A stretch of 64,000 bases of DNA, taken from NCBI GenBank assembly GCA_001414345.1, contig LLCB01000045.1, positions 186,001 through 250,000 on the forward strand. Reading direction: 5' to 3'. The DNA is from Hymenoscyphus infarciens. Lineage: Eukaryota > Ascomycota > Leotiomycetes > Helotiales > Helotiaceae. Shown one piece after another: positions 12,006-22,422 of this stretch; the first letter of the stretch is position 1, and every line of letters starts with the position of its first letter. Below the pieces are notes generated by a model, which ran no database searches, was not told the origin of the DNA, and saw nothing but the letters and a program-made list of their open reading frames with translations. The translations under genes were made by a program, and so were the position numbers.

Positions 12006-13103
12006 TCATCCAATACTCCTCCTCATCCCAAAAACACCCCTAAGCCTCTCAACCGTCTTCTTGATCCTCAAACTCCCACCTTCCCTTTCCTCCTCCCCTT
12101 CCTTCTCTCGGTATTTACCTCCATTCCGACTCCCACTCCGGATATGAAGTTTACTCTCCAAAGACCTGATAATGCCCAACCGTGCCGATTCCTCATCCTC
12201 GTCATCCTCATCATCTTCGAAAACAGATTTCTCCATAAGTCCCATAAGTTGGGGTGGTGGTCCAAACGGAGAATTAGGCACCGAACACATGTACAATGGT
12301 GGACTGGTGGATGTGGTACTTGGAGTCGAAGGTAAGTACGGGGAGAGTGTTGTGCAATAACTCAGATTTGAGGGTTGGTTTGTGGGTGCGTATTGGGCGG
12401 GGGTAGGGGTGGTGTTTGCTCGTAGGCGGGAAAGGGGTGGTCGTTGGGGTTGACGGGAGGAACTACGGTTTGGCCATGATTTGTGGGGGGAATGGGGAGG
12501 TGTATTTGGTTGGTAGTTTTTCGGTTTTGGAGGAACGGGAGGGGCTTCGGGTGGGAAGGCGCTGTATGAGTTTTGATGACTAGGGAGGACTAGGTTACTT
12601 TGACTTCGGCCGCGTTGGGAGTTGTATATGGCGTTTGAACGACATTGTTCTGGTTTTGGTCCTGTGGAGAGACTGAGGTCGGATAGATTTGCGGATCCAT
12701 AGTTTCGTTTGTATGGGGAGAGTGAGCCGTCGTGGATTTGGGGGGTTGAGGATTGTGTAGCTTGTTGTGTTTGATAGAATGGGCGGGAGTGAGGTGATAT
12801 TTTCGCTGGATAAAACCACCTATCCCAAAGTTCTTCTGCAGCGGCATCGTGAATGAGATCTTCTTCAACGGAGGTGTCCGAATCGTTGCCGTCAGTCATC
12901 TCAGGTGCCGAACTATCCGAGTTGATGGATAGGCGAAGTTGGAGTTCTATCGATGTTGACCGACATGCCAAAACTCTTTCGGCATGCCTTGGGTCCATTG
13001 GAAGAGTGTTGGAATTCGAAATCTGGTTGGAATACATGATGAAAGTGTGTTGATGTTTGAAAATGAACTTTGGCATTGGCACAGGGCGGGTTCGTGTTAT
13101 CAT
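12006..13103 (-). CDS. hypothetical Pro/Ser-rich protein with acidic patch
   Basis: An uninterrupted frame of 365 codons that I do not recognise by function. The first ATG is at 13103; a later in-frame ATG at 13037 (MYSNQISNSN) may be the real start. The central part is disordered and rich in Pro, Ser and Asn, with a polyproline segment (PPEAPPVPPKPK) of the kind bound by SH3 domains. A C-terminal block has an acidic run (EDDEDDEDEESARLG), then a predicted basic amphipathic helix (KKTVERLRGVFGMRR). The ordered patches near residue 90 (AAEELWDRWFYPAK) and the C-terminus argue for a real protein rather than a chance frame. No transmembrane segment or signal peptide. Likely a lineage-restricted fungal protein. 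Confidence 0.6.
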   Translation of the reverse strand: MITRTRPVPMPKFIFKHQHTFIMYSNQISNSNTLPMDPRHAERVLACRSTSIELQLRLSINSDSSAPEMTDGNDSDTSVEEDLIHDAAAEELWDRWFYPAKISPHSRPFYQTQQATQSSTPQIHDGSLSPYKRNYGSANLSDLSLSTGPKPEQCRSNAIYNSQRGRSQSNLVLPSHQNSYSAFPPEAPPVPPKPKNYQPNTPPHSPHKSWPNRSSSRQPQRPPLSRLRANTTPTPAQYAPTNQPSNLSYCTTLSPYLPSTPSTTSTSPPLYMCSVPNSPFGPPPQLMGLMEKSVFEDDEDDEDEESARLGIIRSLESKLHIRSGSRNGGKYREKEGEEEREGGSLRIKKTVERLRGVFGMRRSIG

Positions 13104-13417
13104 ATCTGTTTATCATCGATAACCGTTTAGGAATTCAATGGACTGGTGGCCGAACGATGGAATGAAGGCAGTCTGAACCACGCCGATCGTAGCATGTATT
13201 GGGACAAAAAACCCTTCATAAAGCCGAACATTGAAAGCTGTGCTGGACACCTGGGGTTTTTTATACAGAATAGATATTTTTTACACCATAACCTTTCGGT
13301 CAGGTTTATGCATAGCACAAGCCATAGCTCCGGCCTACTAAGCCATAAAGCCTACAGACGGAACAGATTGAGACAAGAGGAAAGAGATTCTGACAGAAAG
13401 AGCTCAAACCACCACTC
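13104..13417. other. short intergenic interval
   Basis: About 314 bp between the start of the minus-strand hypothetical gene and a possible plus-strand small ORF; it would hold both promoters if the small ORF is real. Nothing else seen. Confidence 0.4.
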
Positions 13418-13843
13418 ATGAGCGCAGAGCGCAGTCTCGAGGCAAAGACTCCCTTGCGCACCCAAAGCATAGAACCAGACAAACAGGGAGCTTTGGAAAC
13501 TTCCTTACCGAGTTCCAATGCCAATGAGAGAAAGGGATCAACTCAAGTCACCGATACAAGTGACCTTGCAGAAACAGCGCCACGATTTGGTTATACAAGT
13601 AAAATAAACACGGTACAGATAGATGATCAATATTGTGGGGAAAGGAGTACACAGATCTATCAAGAAGATCGACATCTGCGGGGTGAAAGTGACGGCGGGG
13701 AAGCATCCCGAGAGGAAAAGAGAGCGCAGGTGTGTTTTGTTTTTCTTGGATTGGGAATGTATGTGGATGTGGCATGTACGTCGGTTCAAGGGGTTGGGTT
13801 GCCCTTTGTTGTTGGTGTTGGCCTTCCCTTGCAGCCACATTGA
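13418..13843 (+). CDS. possible small hypothetical protein
   Basis: A 141-codon frame from ATG 13418. Its first 100 or so codons look protein-like: hydrophilic, with balanced composition and motifs such as LAETAPRFGYTSKI and RSTQIYQEDRHLRGES. The last third becomes hydrophobic and low quality (GVGLPFVVGVGLPLQ), so the true 3' end may differ; a GTGTGT directly follows a CAG at about 13729 and could be a splice donor. No family recognised and no overlap with another supported gene. It could be a chance frame. Confidence 0.35.
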   Translation: MSAERSLEAKTPLRTQSIEPDKQGALETSLPSSNANERKGSTQVTDTSDLAETAPRFGYTSKINTVQIDDQYCGERSTQIYQEDRHLRGESDGGEASREEKRAQVCFVFLGLGMYVDVACTSVQGVGLPFVVGVGLPLQPH

Positions 13844-14975
13844 AAAGAAAAATAGATGTGGCTTGAAGCGCTTGTTTTTTTATGTTTCCTCTGTGGTCCA
13901 AGAATCAGAATCAGTTTTCTGCCGAATTGAAAATAAAGGGGAAGAAGAAGTTTTGTGCCTTGGTTCCAAGGCCATCATTATTTCCTAAGGATAAAGCACT
14001 TCCCTGTGAGTAAGGTGCCAGCCACCAAGTAACTACTCCTGTAAACATTCCGCCATCTTCAGCTCTCCGGGTGGGAGTTCTCCTGGTTTACCTTCCCAGG
14101 GATGCGTATTTCGGCACGCCGGTGCGCGTTCTAGCCTCTGCTTTTTCTTTCCTTCTCGCCGGAAGGTTGCCCGAGCGGATTTCCGTGCCGAAAAAAAGGA
14201 AATCGGGAAAATTGCTTCATTTTTCATCAAGACGCATCAAAAGTTCAACCTCCGCATCATCCATTGCTCTCAGAAGGCGGGCGGGCAGACTTCAGTGTCC
14301 TTGTCCGGTTGATACAACTCATCTTGCATCTTGCTTTCTCCCGTCTACTGGGTGGAAGGCTCGAGAGTTAGAAAAGGGGTTCGTCTGTCTTAGACAACCT
14401 GTGACAGCCGTTCCTTCGAGGGACAGAATGGCACTCGGGTTCACGCTGTTCATACTTTGCATTAGCATGGCGAGTTCTTGTAAAATCACATTTCATTTTT
14501 CTCCTTTTCTCCTGTCGTCACGAGTGTGTTCGTATTGGCTTCTGAACTGATGAAGCAGCTCATTCATTTCTCGCACTTGTCACGTGTAACTTTCAATTTC
14601 TTTTGGGGATATATTCCATCATGGAGCACAGGATTCCATGTCGGTACTTCATTTATCCATCATATGAACTTCTTTGTAGAAATTCGATGTAGCATTTTTC
14701 ATATCGCCAAGTGCGGGGTCCTTATATTATCGATAGTTTACAGCCTCCCGGTTTAATTCAATATATCCATCCTTTTTATCAAGACAACGGCAGTCAATGC
14801 TAAGTCTGATAATATGCACAATTCCCTCATTAGGTTGAAATGTTTTAATATCAAACCCTCATATTGTTTGAACCGTTGTAATACAAATCCTCAAATTTTC
14901 CATAACGCTTCTCACAAAAGTTTCTTTTTCCTAAGGTCTGCAAATTTCAAACAAGAAAAGTTGAATCTCTTCATC
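13844..14975. other. intergenic interval upstream of DUF8021 gene
   Basis: No gene recognised. It includes another GTGAGTAAGG / CAAGTAACTACTCC motif (about 14008-14040) like those at 90-260 and 6840-7150. The right part is presumably the promoter and leader of the secreted-protein gene. Confidence 0.45.
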
Positions 14976-15960
14976 ATGTCTTTCTCAATTGTCAAAACAT
15001 GGGCAATGCTCAATGCCATAACCTCCATAGCGCATGGCCTCCCGGCCTCCACAAGCACCCTCGAATGCAACCCAACAACCCTCACAAACGCAGCAGACGC
15101 CTACATCGCCGCCCAAACAGCCGGAAACCTCGACGCCCTCCAAGCCATCCTAGCAGCAAACTGGACCTACCAAGAAAACAACCAACCAACCTCCGTCAAA
15201 AAAGGAGTCCTAAGCAAAGCCTTAAAAATCGACCATCGTCGCACAAACACCGACCTCATAGCCTGCGCAACATACACCGAACTAATCATCTCCGACCCCA
15301 CGAATCCTTATGTCATAGGAACCCAGCTTCGACACGGCTCAGATGGCAAACTCACCACAATCGACAGCATAGCCTCAACAACCAACTCCTGGCTCTTCGA
15401 CGCCAAGAAAACGCTGCAATACGTGCAACAGGAGAAATGGGATCCCATCCCAGAAGACAAGCGAGATAGTCGCGCGGTGATCCAGGCTGCGGGCGATGCG
15501 TATATGGATATGTGGAATAATGCTACGGCCGATAAAGCCGTGCCTTGGGGGACGCCTTGTACAAGGTTGGAGGGTTCGGCGTATACGGGGAGGGGATTAC
15601 CTGATGATTCTTGTAGGCCGGGGATTCCGTCGAATCATAGTCAGGCGCCGAATACGCATCGGAGGTATGTGGTTGATGTGGCGATGGGGAGTGTGAGTAT
15701 CTTTTGTGTGTGGGAACATATGATGATGGCGGCGGTATGTGACTTTTTCCCTTTCTTTTTCCATTGTTGAAAACAGGATCCTATTCTTAGAGGTTGGGAG
15801 GAAGTTTGTACCCTCACTCAGTGCTCTCTCGGCTCCTGAATCAACGAGAAAAACACATGCTAAGTTGTTGCAGGATAGTCATGAGTTTCGACTTGAAGGG
15901 GGAAAGTTGAGATATGTTCACACGATGACAGTATGTGGTGGGAAGCCTTGTAAATTGTAA
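14976..15960 (+). CDS. secreted DUF8021-type protein
   Basis: Exons 14976-15734 and 15874-15960 join in phase 0 across a 139-bp GTATGT...GTTGCAG intron, giving 281 aa. The N-terminus (MSFSIVKTWAMLNAITSIAHG) is a probable signal peptide, so the protein is predicted to be secreted. The body matches what I know of a fungal extracellular family of unknown function: a SnoaL/NTF2-like helical start (AADAYIAAQTAGNLDAL), an internal repeat of that start (QAAGDAYMDMWNNATADK), a Cys-containing loop (WGTPCTRLEG), the RYVVDVAMGSVSIF strand, and the ending HEFRLEGGKLRYVHTMTVC. The second exon is needed to supply that ending. No catalytic role can be assigned. Cysteine pairs and the small size leave an effector role possible but untested. 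Confidence 0.8.
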
Positions 15961-17512
15961 ATGAGCCTTGTAAGTTGTAAGTGAAAGTGATATTGTACAT
16001 AGGAAAAAAGAGAAACTAAGAAGTAGGTAACCACCCCTTTCAACCCGACTCTACATCGCTTAGTGTGTCTACAGTAAGTAGCCCAAGTCATTTATATCAT
16101 CTTACCCCTTCCACACATCAACCATCCAGCTGTAAACATGTACTTAAAAGTGTGCTCTCGAGTCCACTAAGTGCGCTTATATAGCTATCACATCCATATC
16201 GTAGTAAGAAACCCAAGCGTTGCTCTGAGAATAGTCGCCGACTTAGTGGAAGCAACACCACCAGTATCAACTACACAGCTATTTCCAAGTATGGTAAGGA
16301 TCACTTGAACATACCATAAACCATAATCTTTCTAAGCCATAGAAGAAAACGCAGCAAGGGCTTCGTGGTTATAAAATCCTATCAAGAAACCCGCTGGTGT
16401 TCTTGGAGCAAAGCTCCTGTTTCTCACATTAGTTACACTTGCTCCCTCCCGATGTACATGACATGAAAAAAGTAGCAGCATAATTCAAGGACCCCTACCC
16501 AATTCGCAACGCGATAACCTAACAACCACTACTTATAAAAAGACAAAATAAAGACGAATCAATGCGTAAGATGTTGCTTTACCATCTTCATGAGCGTTGT
16601 TCCATATGCGTTAAGTTATATAGGTCAGTACCAGTAGATCTTGCAGCATAAACTCATTAAATAGCGCCCCTATTTTGTCTCCCGCGAGACATATTTACAA
16701 TCCCACACTTCTCATCAAAAACAATCCACCCTAAAGTTCACAGTCAAGCCTCCACGTTAGGCGTATGAGCCATACTCATACTCCAATTATAATTATAATT
16801 ACAATATCTATATCTAGTAAAAGCGCTATCGTCACCAAGTTACCGAAGTTCCCACCAAGTGACCAAGCCCCCCATTTCCATACCACCAAAAGCTTTCTTC
16901 ATATTTCAAAATCTATTTCTATATCCATCCATATCCCCATCCATATCCCCATCCATATACCCATCCATATCCCCATCCATCTCTAAAATCCCTCCCTCTC
17001 CTCGTCTCTCCACGATATCCCCATCCCATCTCATCCCATCTTACCACCCTAAAACATCAACAATCAACATAAAAAAACGACTACTCTGTGGTACTCAGTA
17101 CTCACAATTTCACAAAAGAGCAACTCCAACAAACTCCAACATCTCGATTCACATTTCCATAGGACTAATTGATTCTCATCTCCGCACGAATCCCAGAAAA
17201 AGAACCAAAATCCCAAAAAAACAACCAGCTATAAGGTTATTTATTTATTTCCAGGTAGGTAGGTAGGTATAGTATGTAGCAACCAAAACGCTAAAATCCC
17301 AAAATCCCAAAAATCCCAAAAATCACAGTGAATTACAGACAGAAAAGAAAAGACAACGACCTCAAATATTCGGTAAGAAAAAAAGAGGATTGGTATCTAA
17401 GAAAAGAATATACCTCCCAGATCCCAGATCCCAGATCTTAGATTAGGAAACGTGTTTATGTAGCTTGGAGAGAGGAGGGATATGACGCGATTAAGAAAGA
17501 GTATTTAGGAAT
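15961..17512. other. gene-free interval with simple repeats
   Basis: About 1.55 kb without a supported gene. It contains a 12-bp tandem repeat (see 16917-16981) and short reiterated CCCAAAATCCC / CCCAGATC motifs near 17290-17440. The left end holds the 3' flank of the DUF8021 gene. Confidence 0.5.
16917..16981 (+). repeat. 12-bp tandem repeat (CATATCCCCATC)n
   Basis: Five or so near-perfect copies of CATATCCCCATC with one CATATACCCATC variant. Translated in one frame it gives a monotonous Ile-His-Ile-Pro run, a repeat artefact and not a protein. Confidence 0.9.
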
Positions 17513-17515
17513 TAA

Positions 17516-18179
17516 GGGCCTGTTTAGTTCGCGCCCTCGATTCGCGAATCTCCATACAAAAGTTGAATCGAATCAATTCGCTTCGTAAATCTACTTTTAA
17601 ATTATAAATCCGTTTAACAAAAAGCCTCTATTTATAAATCGAATCACTTAAATTAAGCCTTAGCACTATATTCGTGAATCTCTTCTACAAAAAAGCTCGA
17701 TTCGTGAATATACCTTTAGAGATGTATTTATAAATCGAACCTTTGATTTATTCATATCTATATATAATACTAATAACACTATAATACCTCTCTTATTTAG
17801 TATAGTAATACTATGCTATCCTTAATCGTAGATATACTATAGTTGCTAGCGTAAGAGCAGCTACATTAGTAGCTCTCTATTTCAAGACTAACTTTGTTAA
17901 AAGGCCTTAGTACACTTTAAAGCTTTATAGGGTAGGTTACGCACGTTGTTTTAGCGGTATTATACTAGTACTCCTTAGGGTGAGCATTGAGAAGTTATAA
18001 TATACTAATATATATTTTTAGAGAATTCTTTCTAGTAAGCAATTCACTATACAGTTACTAAACGGCATAAGAATTCGATTTAGGAATATCGATTTGATTC
18101 ACGAGTGAATGAAAAGTGGCCCGTGCCAGCTCGATTCGACGAATAAATCAAGAGTTCAAAATTCGAACCAAACAGGCCC
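17516..18179. mobile_element. MITE-like element, PIF/Harbinger (Tourist)-type ends
   Basis: A 664-bp AT-rich element bounded by 16-bp terminal inverted repeats: left GGGCCTGTTTAGTTCG (17516-17531), right end (18164-18179) reads GGGCCTGTTTGGTTCG on the minus strand, one mismatch. A 3-bp direct repeat TAA flanks it on both sides (17513-17515 and 18180-18182), as expected for a PIF/Harbinger-type target duplication (TWA). No transposase frame is visible inside, so it would be non-autonomous. The strong AT richness of the interior is compatible with RIP. Superfamily assignment rests on the ends and duplication only. Confidence 0.8.
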
Positions 18180-18579
18180 TAAAGTCGACTTTGTCGTTGG
18201 ACTGAGACTAGCAAGTATGATTTTGAAACTAACAAGGCTCCATTATTTTTTTCTCGTGGGGGATTCTGAGGACGGAATTTCACGGTCGTTTCTCCCGAGG
18301 TTTCGTCAAAATATATGTACATAATATACAAGCCTGCCACAAAAAAAAAAAAAAAAACACTCCAAACCAGAGCTGTGAGTTTCCCATCTCCCATCTATAT
18401 CACCCTCTCATATTCTACAATAACACATGTCTCTCCCCCCCCTCCTCCCCTCCAAATAACTCGACCCAAAGAACCCCGTGCATGGAAAAAAATGCCACCA
18501 CAAGCTTCAATCGCTCATCCAACACAAGGCCCAAGTCTAACTTCCACTTCCCCTCATCCCACATCCCACCTCCCCCTTC

Positions 18580-19607
18580 TCACTCCCCACCCTTCCAATC
18601 CCCCACATGCCCCAAAATAATCCTCGCCGCCTGCTCCGGACTATGCTGCCGTCCAATAGCCTCCACAAAGTCCCCCTCAGGATCCATGAGATAGAAGTAA
18701 ATACTATGATCCACAAGGTAATCCTGTCCCTGCTTGACATCCACGGGCGTACTAAAATACACACGATACTTCTTACACACATCCTTGATTTGTTCCCACG
18801 TCCCGGTAAGTCCTATGAGGGAGGGGTGGAATTCGGAAAGGTAAGCGTCCAGGACGGCGGGGGTGTCGCGAGCGGGGTCGCAGGTGATGAAGATGGGTAG
18901 TAAAGGAGGGGCGGTAGGGGGCGACGAGGAGGCGACGAGATCGATCATTTGGGACATCTTGTCGAGTTCTTCGGGACAGATGTCGGGGCAGTGGGAGAAG
19001 CCGAAGTAGACCTATATCTCATCTTTCATTAGCCCTTCAACTTTAATTTCCTCATCCTCTTCTCTTCTCCCAATACCCTCCTCCCTAATCACCCCCAAAC
19101 AAGAACATGCCCAAACAAGAACATGCCCCCCCAAAAAAGAGAGAGAACATCACATACCAAAGCATACCTCCCCTTCATATCCCCACTCCCAAACTTCCCC
19201 CCCTTCTGATCAACCAACTCAAACTCCCCCCCAACCTTCGGCCTCCCCACCCCCTTCGTCGCCTCCACCACCCTCTTCCGCTCCATCCTCTCCTTCTCAT
19301 ACCGAAAGTAGAAAATGAGCGCCGCCCCCGAACTCAAGAACAGCAGTCCCGCGCCCCAGGAGAAGGGCCCGGATTTATAGCGTGAGCGCTGTTCTTGTAC
19401 CGTTTTGTAGCCTCGTCGCGAGGTGGTCTGGAAGGAAGGCTTGGTGGTCGAGGGACATGATGATGTTGATCGTGTTCGGGGGGAGGAGGATGATGCGTTG
19501 AGGGCTTTGGTGGTCAATTGACGGCATTGCGAGGTGGGTTTTCCGAATCGCAGATGTTGGGAGAAGGTGGAGAGGAGTCGCCGACTTGGTACCATTGGTT
19601 TGGACAT
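18580..19607 (-). CDS. sco1: mitochondrial copper chaperone Sco1
   Basis: Sco1 delivers copper to the CuA centre of cytochrome c oxidase subunit 2 at the inner mitochondrial membrane. Exons 19158-19607 and 18580-19011 are joined in phase 0 over a 146-bp GTATGT...TATAG intron, 293 aa. The N-terminus (MSKPMVPSRRLLSTFSQHLR) is a basic, Ser-rich mitochondrial presequence; a longer start at 19655 is possible. One transmembrane helix follows (SWGAGLLFLSSGAALIFYF, about residues 80-98). The thioredoxin-like SCO1/SenC domain has the copper-binding CPDIC motif (Cys158, Cys162) and the distal His252 (DYLVDHS). The intron falls just before the VYFGFSHC strand. Filamentous fungi usually have a single SCO gene. 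Call secure. Confidence 0.95.
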
Positions 19608-20109
19608 TTGGTAGGTATGGTGGCGTGGAGGGAACACAATGTTTAAGTTTAACATTCGATCCTCAAGCTCTATCGTAAGCTAAGCTCCACGGGGTGCCGC
19701 CTTTAGTAGCGGTCATAATATTTAAAAACAGCGTCACATTCTTCTTCAGCCTCACATTCTCCCCTCCAACCACTTAAAAACAAAGGTACTTTATAAATGT
19801 GACTGTATTTATTTTCTCCATGCCACATCCATCTCCTCTTTCCCCTGAAAAAGTTGAGAAACGATTATAATCGTACAAAAAAAAACGACTTTCTTTGCTG
19901 AAATGCTCCAAAATGCTTGTTTGCTTGCTTGCCTTTTTAACTTGCTTCATCGCTGCAAAAACTATACACAAACACCTGCACCTTGAAATACGCCAGATCC
20001 ATGCTATGAATATCATCACATCCCCAAAACACGCCTCACGCCTACTCCGAAACCACTCAATTTACCCTTTCGTATATCAAACATCGAGGAGAAAATTCAG
20101 GTCACGACA
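19608..20109. other. intergenic interval
   Basis: About 500 bp between the sco1 start and the 3' end of the upstream minus-strand gene. It must contain the sco1 promoter. No other feature seen. Confidence 0.5.
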
Positions 20110-22422
20110 TTACTCACGTCGACTGATTTGACTGGCACTAGTTCGACTCCGCTCATCCTCCTCCAACACATCGCTCAATCGAGTCGGATGATGATGGCGT
20201 GGAACAGCTCCCCATTCAAGTCCGGATCCGTAGCCCGCGCCCGTGTAATCGGCTCCACCAGGTTCAGTCGATGAAGGCTGCGAGGAAGGTGTACCTCGTC
20301 CTGCTCCCGAAGTGGTGGCCATGGCACCCTGTCTATGCTCAGCACTGGACCCTCCATATCGTTGTCGATTCGCCTGCTCGCGTTCACGCTCTTCCTCAAC
20401 ATCATACTCATCTGTATCATCGTCAGAAACTGGGGCCATAAAGGGGACTTTATTGCCTCGGGCATCACGGATAAATTGACCTTCTGGACCTATGGCATAT
20501 TCCTCTTCGCTAAAAGCTCCTTCAGACGGTGCCTCCGTATGTGGGGTCCCACGTTCTGAAGGGTGAAGAGAAGTTCCCTGAGGTTGCTGATAAAAACCCG
20601 ATGATGTGGAAGCAGGTTGAACAGCTGGCGCTTGGGAATAGCCTGGTGAAAAAGCGGGGCTACCAGGTCCGGTAGTTCGAGTACTTCTAGACGTACTCTG
20701 TTCGACAAAAGGATCTGCTGGATCTGCTCGTTGAGCTCGAGAGTATGGTTGATATGGAGCATCACTATCCGCAGCTCCTTCGGTTTCCTGCGCTGTCAGA
20801 CCTGCACCTTCTCTACTTGATGGCGCATCACGATTGCTTCCGTGACGACTCGGAACGCCGGGCATCATGGGAACGACTTGAACTCCGCCCACGATGGTGG
20901 GATGTCCTTCTTTCAACGAAGCTGTTCTTTCACGCTCCTCGGATTCTCTCCGGCCAAGTTCATCCCAGGCGCGTCTAGCCTCTTCCTTGGAGATTTGAAG
21001 CTCTCTTTTCATTTCAGCGAGCTGTTTGTCAGCATTTGACCTCTCTCTCTCATGGGCAACAGCATCTGCAATAGTTTGCGCGCTCTGCTGTCGGATTTGC
21101 TCAATCTGGCGTTGTAGTCCAGCTTGGATCTCCTGAGAACGCTCCTGCTCCTGTCTGGTTTCAAAAAACCAACGTTGGAATTTGCGTTCGGACGAAGCTC
21201 GCAATCGTTGTAGTTCCACGACAGCGTGGAATAAATTGGCGCCTGCAGCGGAGAGATCTGTTACTTGTCGGGAAAGCTGTTGGGATAGGGGGTCCCGGTT
21301 AATTTCGTTACTATTTTCTTCCAGCCGTCTAAGCCAGAAGGATGTCAGGCCTTCCCAATGAGCAGACAGTGTCTCCCACCGCTCGAAAGCATGTGGAAAT
21401 TGGGATTTTGTCTGCACTGTCGAGCCTCCCTCGACTGGATTTGGAGTGGAAGGGCCAGCCTGTGGTTGAGAAGGCCTAGGACGTGTTGAGTCTGGTGGAA
21501 CAGGTCTAGGTTGTTGTTGCGATTGTGTTGGCCGTGGTCTGGCGGTAGCGGCCTCCCCTCCACCCACCGCACGCCCACCTCTACCGACACCCTCTAAAGG
21601 TCTTTCTCCGGACCTTCTATCTGATCTTTGAGAATTATCTGATATCCTCTGGCCAGTGGTTCCACCCGAGCCACGCTGACCGGTTTGTTGTGCCGCAACG
21701 CCAGCAGCAACCGCTGCTCTCCTCTCCGCGCTCCGGCGGTTATTCGCTTCTATCTCGAGATCTCGTTGTTCCTCCTCTGCTCGTTGTCGCTCCAATCTTT
21801 CCCTGGCTTGTTCCTCTTTTTTCCTTTCCTCTCGAGCCGTCCGCTCACGCATGATATCTCTGGGCCCTTTGATCACAGGCGATCCCGTTGCGCCAGGCGC
21901 AGCTTGTCTAGATCCGCCATTATTCCGACCGGGTCCTGAAGGACCCCCTAGAAGATCCGACATGGACGCGTTCTCCTCGATCAAATCGGGTGTGAAAGCG
22001 TTGGGATGTCGCAAGGCCTCTTCGAGGGTATATAGGATCGCGTTGGCGGTGGGTTTGGAGATTCGGAGGGCGCGATGAGGGCGTCTCTCTGCTCGGGGCG
22101 ATTGATGCAAGGAGCTTGAAGCTACTGGGGTTGAAGTTGCAAGATCGTCTTCGAAGTCATTAGTGAGCTCCCGATGCTCGCTTCTTGGTTGCTGTTGATC
22201 AAATCGAACTCGTGGAGGGGGGGAGATGCCAACGGAAGTGGCTTCAATGTGTGTTCTTCGCAAAGAACGCTGCTGCTGGCGTTGCGCGTGTCTGGGCGTG
22301 AATGGGTCGTTGAGGTCGTAAGGGTCGTCAGGGGGTGAAGGGATTGGATCCGTCAACGTGGCTGGGAGCAAATATGAAGGAGGTGAGGTCGTCAAGGCGA
22401 ATGCGCTCCACCTTCTTCCCAC
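20110..22422 (-). CDS. fungal coiled-coil protein of unknown function (5' end unresolved)
   Basis: An open frame of about 770 codons, largely disordered at both ends, with two helical parts. One is a Glu/Arg-rich coiled coil (about codons 185-240 of this frame: REERKKEEQARERLERQR). The other is a conserved-looking central domain (HAFERWETLSAHWEGLTSFW to LQRLRASSERKFQRWFFETR) followed by another coiled coil (GLQRQIEQIRQQ, EMKRELQISKEEARRAW). I do not know its function. The 5' end is not an ATG: the frame opens with GTG right after CCCTAG, a possible 3' splice site. The first in-frame ATG (21963, MSDLLGG) is 153 codons in, yet the preceding sequence (ISKPTANAILYTLEEALRHP) looks like real protein. 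A distant first exon or non-AUG start must be considered. The stop lies inside a GTGAGTAA sequence, so an additional 3' exon is also possible. Confidence 0.7.
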   Translation of the reverse strand: MGRRWSAFALTTSPPSYLLPATLTDPIPSPPDDPYDLNDPFTPRHAQRQQQRSLRRTHIEATSVGISPPPRVRFDQQQPRSEHRELTNDFEDDLATSTPVASSSLHQSPRAERRPHRALRISKPTANAILYTLEEALRHPNAFTPDLIEENASMSDLLGGPSGPGRNNGGSRQAAPGATGSPVIKGPRDIMRERTAREERKKEEQARERLERQRAEEEQRDLEIEANNRRSAERRAAVAAGVAAQQTGQRGSGGTTGQRISDNSQRSDRRSGERPLEGVGRGGRAVGGGEAATARPRPTQSQQQPRPVPPDSTRPRPSQPQAGPSTPNPVEGGSTVQTKSQFPHAFERWETLSAHWEGLTSFWLRRLEENSNEINRDPLSQQLSRQVTDLSAAGANLFHAVVELQRLRASSERKFQRWFFETRQEQERSQEIQAGLQRQIEQIRQQSAQTIADAVAHERERSNADKQLAEMKRELQISKEEARRAWDELGRRESEERERTASLKEGHPTIVGGVQVVPMMPGVPSRHGSNRDAPSSREGAGLTAQETEGAADSDAPYQPYSRAQRADPADPFVEQSTSRSTRTTGPGSPAFSPGYSQAPAVQPASTSSGFYQQPQGTSLHPSERGTPHTEAPSEGAFSEEEYAIGPEGQFIRDARGNKVPFMAPVSDDDTDEYDVEEEREREQANRQRYGGSSAEHRQGAMATTSGAGRGTPSSQPSSTEPGGADYTGAGYGSGLEWGAVPRHHHPTRLSDVLEEDERSRTSASQISRRE

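Noticed and set aside
16765..16986. Ile-His-Ile-Pro repeat 'protein'
   Set aside because: Direct translation of the 12-bp simple repeat; no flanking coding signal.
22422..22422. GTG as the true start codon of the coiled-coil gene
   Set aside because: It follows CCCTAG, which looks like a splice acceptor; GTG starts are not expected in fungal nuclear genes, so the 5' end is left open.
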